10,952 bases of DNA from Cacconaster sp045114175 (lineage in GTDB: Bacteria; Bacteroidota; Bacteroidia; Bacteroidales; UBA932), in contig JBGUJZ010000014.1 in the NCBI GenBank assembly GCA_045114175.1, positions 1 through 10,952 on the forward strand. Direction: 5' to 3'. Both the position numbers and the translations under genes were made by a program. This document shows, one piece after another, positions 7,138 to 10,952 of the stretch (its first letter is position 1; each line of letters opens with the position of its first letter). The notes under the pieces are model-generated. The model was not told the origin of the DNA. It did not search any database and saw nothing but the letters and a program-made list of their open reading frames with translations.

Positions 7138-8526
7138 ATGTCACTTATCGCATCCATTTCCGGCATCAGGGGCACGATTGGCGGCCCCGTGGGAGAAGGT
7201 CTCACGCCGATCGATATCGTCCGATTTACCGCAGCCTACGCGCAGCAGCGCAAAGCCAAGTTCCCCGACAAACGGCTGAAGATTGTCGTGGGGCGCGACG
7301 CCCGCATCTCCGGCGAGATGGTCGCCCGCCTGGTCACCAGCACGCTGATGGCCTGCGGCATCGATGTGGTGGACGCCGGCTTGGCCTCCACCCCTACCAC
7401 CGAGATGGCCGTCATCTTTGAAGAGGCCGACGGCGGCATCATCCTCACCGCCTCGCACAACCCCAAGGAGTGGAACGCCCTGAAACTGCTGGACGAAAAG
7501 GGTGAATTCCTCAGCGACGAAGACGGCCGCGAAGTGGTCCGCCTGGCTGGTGAAGGCAATTTCTCCTTCGCAGAAGTGCTGGAGCTGGGCAGCCTGACGC
7601 ACAAGGATTTCACCGAGGCACACGTCAAGGCGGTGCTCGACTATCCGCTCGTAGACGTGCCGGCCATCCGCAACGCGGGATTCAAGGTGGTGCTGGACGC
7701 CATCAACTCGGTGGGCGCCATTGCCATGCCCGCCCTCTTCCGCGCGCTGGGCGTGGAGTGCATCGTGATCAACGGCGAGGCCAACGGCCAGTTCGCCCAC
7801 AACCCTGAGCCGCTGCCCGCAAACCTGACGGACCTGGCCCTCAAGGTCATCCAGACCGGCGCCCAGCTGGGTGTCAGCGTAGATCCGGACGTGGACCGGC
7901 TCGCCTTCATCTGCGAGAACGGCGCTCCGTTCGGGGAAGAATACACGCTGGTGGCTGTCTCGGACTATGTGCTGGAACACAAAAAAGGCGACACCGTCTC
8001 CAACCTCTCCTCTTCGCGCGCGTTAAAAGACGTGACCGAGGCGCACGGCGGCGTCTACCGTTTCTCCAAGGTAGGCGAAAAGAATGTTTCCACGCTGATG
8101 CAGGAGAGCGGCGCCGTGATCGGCGGCGAGGGTAACGGCGGCGTGATCGTACCGGACTTCCACTATGGCCGCGACGCGCTCATCGGCACCGCGCTCTTCC
8201 TGAGCCTGATGGCCCACAAGCAGTTGAGCGCCACCGCCCTGCGTGCCACCTACCCGGACTATTACATCTCCAAGAACAAGATCCAGATTGCCGATCCGTC
8301 CGTGATCGACGGCCTGCTGGCCGCCGTCCAGGCGCACTACGCCAACGAACAGATCAATACCTCGGACGGCCTGCGCGTAGATTTTGAAGCGGACAAGAAG
8401 TGGTTCGTGCTGCGCAAATCCAACACCGAACCCATCATCCGCATCTACGCCGAGGCGCGCGACGAACATAGCGCAGACGCCCTGGCGCAGGAGGTGATCG
8501 ATATCATCCAGGCAAAACTCGGCTAG
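7138..8526 (+). CDS. glmM: Phosphoglucosamine mutase
   Basis: The enzyme converts glucosamine-6-phosphate to glucosamine-1-phosphate in the cytoplasm, a step towards UDP-GlcNAc and the cell wall. The 462 residues match family length and the four-domain alpha-phosphohexomutase layout. The phosphoserine loop TASHNP is at residues 104-109 (Ser106), the Mg2+ loop DPDVDR at 249-254, the sugar loop GGEGNGG at 329-335 and the phosphate-binding loop RKSNTEPIIR at 426-435. The sugar loop has the GEGNGG form rather than the GEQSGH of E. coli GlmM, so activity on glucose- or mannose-phosphates cannot be excluded. The ATG at 7138 gives the usual N-terminus (SLIASISGIRGTIGG). The upstream region is A/T-rich with no Shine-Dalgarno site. 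It abuts the next gene with no gap. Confidence 0.93.
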   Translation: MSLIASISGIRGTIGGPVGEGLTPIDIVRFTAAYAQQRKAKFPDKRLKIVVGRDARISGEMVARLVTSTLMACGIDVVDAGLASTPTTEMAVIFEEADGGIILTASHNPKEWNALKLLDEKGEFLSDEDGREVVRLAGEGNFSFAEVLELGSLTHKDFTEAHVKAVLDYPLVDVPAIRNAGFKVVLDAINSVGAIAMPALFRALGVECIVINGEANGQFAHNPEPLPANLTDLALKVIQTGAQLGVSVDPDVDRLAFICENGAPFGEEYTLVAVSDYVLEHKKGDTVSNLSSSRALKDVTEAHGGVYRFSKVGEKNVSTLMQESGAVIGGEGNGGVIVPDFHYGRDALIGTALFLSLMAHKQLSATALRATYPDYYISKNKIQIADPSVIDGLLAAVQAHYANEQINTSDGLRVDFEADKKWFVLRKSNTEPIIRIYAEARDEHSADALAQEVIDIIQAKLG

Positions 8527-9627
8527 ATGTTCTCGTTCCGCACCACCCCGCTTCTGGAACAGAGCGACCGCACGCTGAGCGGCGGCTCTCTGGCACTGTT
8601 GTGCAACCAGGTGGCCTGGCATCCCGATACCGGAGAGTATCTCTTTGAAACCCTGGAGCGCAAGGGCAACCTCGTGAAGGTCTTCATGCCCGAGCACTCC
8701 TTCTACGGCCCGGTCAGCGATAACCTGGAGGCCGTGGAGGTGGGCAGCGAGATCCCCTGGGAAGAACTCGAGGGAATTGACGCCCTCATCATCGAGCTGC
8801 AGGACGTTGGCTCGCGCTACAGCACCTTCACCCAGCTGCTCTGGAACCTGATCCGAATGCTGAAGGAGAAAGATGCGCAAATCGCTGTCTACCTGCTGGA
8901 TCGGATCAATCCTTCCGGCCGCCAGATAGAGGGAACGATGGGCTCGATCGGGCTGCCGCAACGCCACGGCCTGACCTTCGGCGAACTGGCCTACCTCTTT
9001 TATGAAGAGGCCAACGCCAAATTCCCGATGCACATCATTTCCGCACAGGCGGAGGCGGTCAACAAGGAGCTGATGCCCTGGACCATCCCGCCCTTCACCG
9101 ACTTCGCGGGGCTTTTCACCTCGCACTTCTACAGCGGTCAGTGCCTCTGGATGGGCACCAACGTCAGCTACGGCCACGGCACCACGCGCCCCTTTGAGCA
9201 GTTCGGCGCCCCCTTCATGGAGCCGCTCTACGACTACAACGAGCGCCACGGTTTCCACGGCTGGAACGACCCGGCAAACCCCATCGCCAACCCGGACATC
9301 CGCATCCGCTGGACCCGCTTCGTGCCGGCCTACGGCATCCACGCAGGCCGCGCCTGCTTCGGCTTCCAGCTGATGTTCATCCCTGGCGTTAGCTACCACG
9401 CGCTGAATCACGCGCTGCGCCTCATCCGTTTCGTGCGCGAGGAGTGCCCGGAGTTCGAATTCAACGGCATGGAGCGGCTGCTGGACGACGAGGCACTGAT
9501 GTGCTATCTGGAGGGCAAGGTGGACTGGGACGTCACCAGCGAATACATCAAGGTGGAGGAGCAGAAATGGCTCCGTAAATCCAAGAAATATGCGCTCTAC
9601 GATGACCAGCCGTGGAGAGTTAAATAA
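8527..9627 (+). CDS. NamZ/DUF1343-family protein, probably cytoplasmic exo-N-acetylmuramidase-like
   Basis: The 366 residues carry the DUF1343 motifs in order: MPEH (54-57), ELQDVGSRYST (90-100), LLDRINPSG (123-131), QRHGLTFGELA (145-155), TNVSYGHGTTRPFEQFGAPF (211-230) and HAGRACFGFQL (272-282). Characterised relatives (NamZ, glycoside hydrolase family 171) remove terminal MurNAc from peptidoglycan fragments. Unlike many relatives, this one has no signal peptide, so it probably acts in the cytoplasm. Motifs are also somewhat divergent, for example PEHS where many have PEHG, so substrate and even activity are uncertain. Its ATG follows the glmM stop directly (TAGATG), implying one operon and coupled translation. 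The link to glmM suggests amino-sugar recycling. Confidence 0.85.
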   Translation: MFSFRTTPLLEQSDRTLSGGSLALLCNQVAWHPDTGEYLFETLERKGNLVKVFMPEHSFYGPVSDNLEAVEVGSEIPWEELEGIDALIIELQDVGSRYSTFTQLLWNLIRMLKEKDAQIAVYLLDRINPSGRQIEGTMGSIGLPQRHGLTFGELAYLFYEEANAKFPMHIISAQAEAVNKELMPWTIPPFTDFAGLFTSHFYSGQCLWMGTNVSYGHGTTRPFEQFGAPFMEPLYDYNERHGFHGWNDPANPIANPDIRIRWTRFVPAYGIHAGRACFGFQLMFIPGVSYHALNHALRLIRFVREECPEFEFNGMERLLDDEALMCYLEGKVDWDVTSEYIKVEEQKWLRKSKKYALYDDQPWRVK

Positions 9628-9651
9628 CCTGTTGATAAATCGTTTCCGGTA

Positions 9652-9685
9652 TTTGTTCCGCAGGGGAGAAATATTCGTATTTTTG
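9652..9685 (+). promoter_or_regulatory. Bacteroidetes-type promoter for the zeta-like kinase gene
   Basis: A TTTG at 9652-9655 and TATTTTTG at 9678-9685 match the -33 and -7 boxes, with a spacer of 22 bases, slightly longer than usual. Transcription would start near 9692, just before the Shine-Dalgarno site. It lies in the 78-base gap after the NamZ-like gene; no clear terminator is seen in that gap. Confidence 0.6.
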
Positions 9686-9693
9686 CAAAGAAA

Positions 9694-9699
9694 GGGAGG
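9694..9699 (+). promoter_or_regulatory. Shine-Dalgarno site of the zeta-like kinase gene
   Basis: GGGAGG ends 6 bases before the ATG at 9706. It is the only clean, well-spaced, non-coding Shine-Dalgarno site in this window and supports this start over the ATG three codons later. Confidence 0.65.
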
Positions 9700-9705
9700 C
9701 TCGAA

Positions 9706-10287
9706 ATGCCAAAGATGTTCATCATAGCCGGTTGTAACGGCTCGGGAAAAACCACGGCATCCTACACCCTGCTGCCGGAGTTGCTGGACTGCAAGGAGTT
9801 CATCAATTCCGACGAGATTGCAAAGGGCCTCTCCCCATTCAATCCCGCCCTGGCGGCCATCAAAGCCAGCAAACTGATGGCGGAGCGAATGGACGAGTTG
9901 CTTGACAAACGTGAAGATTTCGGAATCGAAACCACCCTCTCCACCAAATCCCTCGCCCGGATTGTGGTAGATGCCCAGCGCCGCGGATATACGGTATCGC
10001 TGGTCTTCCTATGGTTGAGTCTTCCGGAACTTGCCATTGAACGGGTCCGGCTCCGTGTTGCCTCCGGCGGTCACGACATCCCCGAAGCCACCATCCGGCG
10101 CCGCTATGCCTCGGGCATCGACAACCTGTTCAAACTCTATATGCCGATCTGTGACTACTGGGTCATCATCGACAACTCCGGCCAGGCGGGCCGTATCGTC
10201 GCGGAAGGCGGCGTAAACATTACGACTAAAATTCATTCGAAACCTATTTATAACTCGATATTGGACTATGAGCGAACAAGAGACTAG
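9706..10287 (+). CDS. Short zeta-toxin-family kinase
   Basis: The 193 residues form a P-loop kinase of the zeta toxin type. Walker A is GCNGSGKTT (9-17). NSDEIAKGL (34-42) contains Asp36, the likely catalytic base. FGIETTLS (72-79) contains Glu75, matching the conserved substrate-binding glutamate. The lid GGHDIPEATIRRRY (121-134) supplies arginines for phosphate contact. Characterised zeta toxins phosphorylate UDP-N-acetylhexosamines and block cell-wall synthesis; many short chromosomal members are untested, so the substrate is inference. It is shorter than plasmid zeta (~287 residues) and lacks the C-terminal extension. The gene has its own promoter and overlaps the next small gene by 20 bases, so toxin precedes partner, the reverse of epsilon-zeta. 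Confidence 0.9.
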   Translation: MPKMFIIAGCNGSGKTTASYTLLPELLDCKEFINSDEIAKGLSPFNPALAAIKASKLMAERMDELLDKREDFGIETTLSTKSLARIVVDAQRRGYTVSLVFLWLSLPELAIERVRLRVASGGHDIPEATIRRRYASGIDNLFKLYMPICDYWVIIDNSGQAGRIVAEGGVNITTKIHSKPIYNSILDYERTRD

Positions 10288-10423
10288 AGAACTGCGAGAC
10301 GAAATTATCAAGGGAATGGACCGTTCTTTCGAGAAGCTCGTTGCGGAAAAGAAGAAATCCAATTCCGAGCTGGCCTTTGCGGAGGCCAACCAGGTTGTAA
10401 CCGTTAAAGCAGTGGAGCTCTAA
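10268..10423 (+). CDS. Small partner of the zeta-like kinase, putative antitoxin
   Basis: This 51-codon gene starts at ATG 10268 inside the kinase gene, in another frame, and ends at TAA 10421-10423. It has a charged helical N-terminal half (MSEQETRELRDEIIKGMDRS, then FEKLVAEKKK) and a short beta-like tail (ELAFAEANQVVTVKAVEL). The layout of a helix followed by a strand pair ending in a V-x-V-x-A-x-x-L tail resembles small proteins often encoded beside short zeta-like kinases. It does not resemble the all-helical epsilon antitoxin. No Shine-Dalgarno site is present, so translation probably depends on the upstream gene. It is acidic and basic rather than hydrophobic, with no signal peptide. 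Antitoxin activity is inferred from position only. Confidence 0.78.
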   Translation: MSEQETRELRDEIIKGMDRSFEKLVAEKKKSNSELAFAEANQVVTVKAVEL

Positions 10424-10427
10424 GGCT

Positions 10428-10952
10428 TTGGAAAAGTATTTTACCCTCTTCCAGGTCACTGAAGAGGCGATTTCCGGACTGCTCAGGTCGGCACTCTCCC
10501 GCGGTGGAGACTATGCCGACATCTTTTTTGAATCCACTACCTCCGATGAACTGACGCTGCGCGACGGCCAGGTGAATGCCGTGGAGAGCACCGCCGATTA
10601 TGGCGTGGGCATCCGCGTGCTGAAAGACGGCCACACGGGCTATGCCTATGCAGAGAGCACGCTGCCCGCGGAGATGGAACTTGCCGCCCGTACCGCAGCC
10701 GGCATTGCCGATACGCCGGGCACCTGCCTTTCCCCCGCCCCGCTCCACCGCCTCTCCTCGCCCAACCGCTACCCGATCCTTGGGGATTGGAGCGACTTTG
10801 ACGTGCTGCGCCGCAAGGCCTTCCTGCAGCACTTTGGCGAGCGGCTTTCAGCCCTGAGCGGCGATATCACCAAGGTGATCGCCAACCTGGCCTACGACCA
10901 TTCCGATATCCTTTTCGCCAATTCGCTGGGCGACCTTTACTGCGACGAACGC
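10428..10952 (+). CDS. tldD: TldD-type metallopeptidase, N-terminal part (3' end outside window)
   Basis: The frame is open from 10401 to the window end, and 175 codons are visible from the TTG at 10428. Family motifs are SRGGDYADIFFE (about residues 28-39), LRDGQVNAVES (46-56), GVGIRVLKDGHTGYAYAES (60-78) and ANLAYDHSDILFANS (152-166), as in the N-terminal domain of TldD. The zinc site HExxxH lies further on, outside the window. TldD pairs with PmbA/TldE as a cytoplasmic protease acting on unfolded peptides. No ATG precedes the conserved region and a TAA at 10398 limits the frame, so TTG is the likely start, 4 bases after the small gene's stop. PmbA itself is related, but the N-terminal sequence fits TldD better. 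Confidence 0.88.
   Translation, partial: MEKYFTLFQVTEEAISGLLRSALSRGGDYADIFFESTTSDELTLRDGQVNAVESTADYGVGIRVLKDGHTGYAYAESTLPAEMELAARTAAGIADTPGTCLSPAPLHRLSSPNRYPILGDWSDFDVLRRKAFLQHFGERLSALSGDITKVIANLAYDHSDILFANSLGDLYCDER

Noticed and set aside
8023..9411. Long open frame (462 codons) on the - strand opposite glmM and the NamZ-like gene
   Set aside because: It spans two real genes antisense and has the Val/Ala/Arg/His-rich look of a shadow frame.
10404..10832. - strand frame opposite the tldD start
   Set aside because: The + strand frame carries clear TldD motifs over the same bases.

Overview
The window looks like chromosomal DNA from a GC-rich member of the Bacteroidota, probably an uncultured gut- or rumen-type Bacteroidales; no genus can be fixed. 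The evidence is the A-B-D-I-K order of a V/A-type ATPase, promoters matching the Bacteroidetes consensus (TTTG, about 19-22 nt, TAnnTTTG), few Shine-Dalgarno sites, and family-typical GlmM, type B L31 and NamZ-like proteins. No tRNA, rRNA, CRISPR array or insertion sequence was seen, and no gene-free stretch exceeds 300 bases.

Bases 1-5784 hold the distal part of a V/A-type ATPase operon on the + strand: subunit A (5' end outside the window), B, D, I and K. The genes overlap or lie within 38 bases of each other. A and B form the head, D is the central rotor shaft, I is the membrane stator and K is the rotor ring. K carries a residue pattern matching a Na+-binding site. A short REP-like palindrome sits between B and D.

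Bases 5781-6677 (- strand) encode an exported protein of unknown function whose stop codon shares a CTAG palindrome with the stop of atpK. It is transcribed divergently from the gene for ribosomal protein L31 (6786-7037, +). The two genes appear to use interlaced, back-to-back promoters. The L31 gene has an in-frame UGA at codon 4 where glycine is expected, so it is either broken, started elsewhere or affected by a sequence error. A strong intrinsic terminator follows it.

Bases 7138-9627 (+) hold glmM (phosphoglucosamine mutase) and, with no gap, a NamZ/DUF1343-type gene without a signal peptide. Both relate to amino-sugar and cell-wall metabolism.

Bases 9678-10952 (+) begin with a separate promoter and the cleanest Shine-Dalgarno site in the window. 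A short zeta-toxin-like kinase is followed by an overlapping 51-codon gene, probably its partner or antitoxin. Four bases later comes the N-terminal part of a TldD-type metallopeptidase that appears to start at TTG and runs off the window. A zeta-like toxin, a small partner and a TldD peptidase in one tight cluster is the most system-like arrangement here; the L31 stop codon is the most striking single-base feature.
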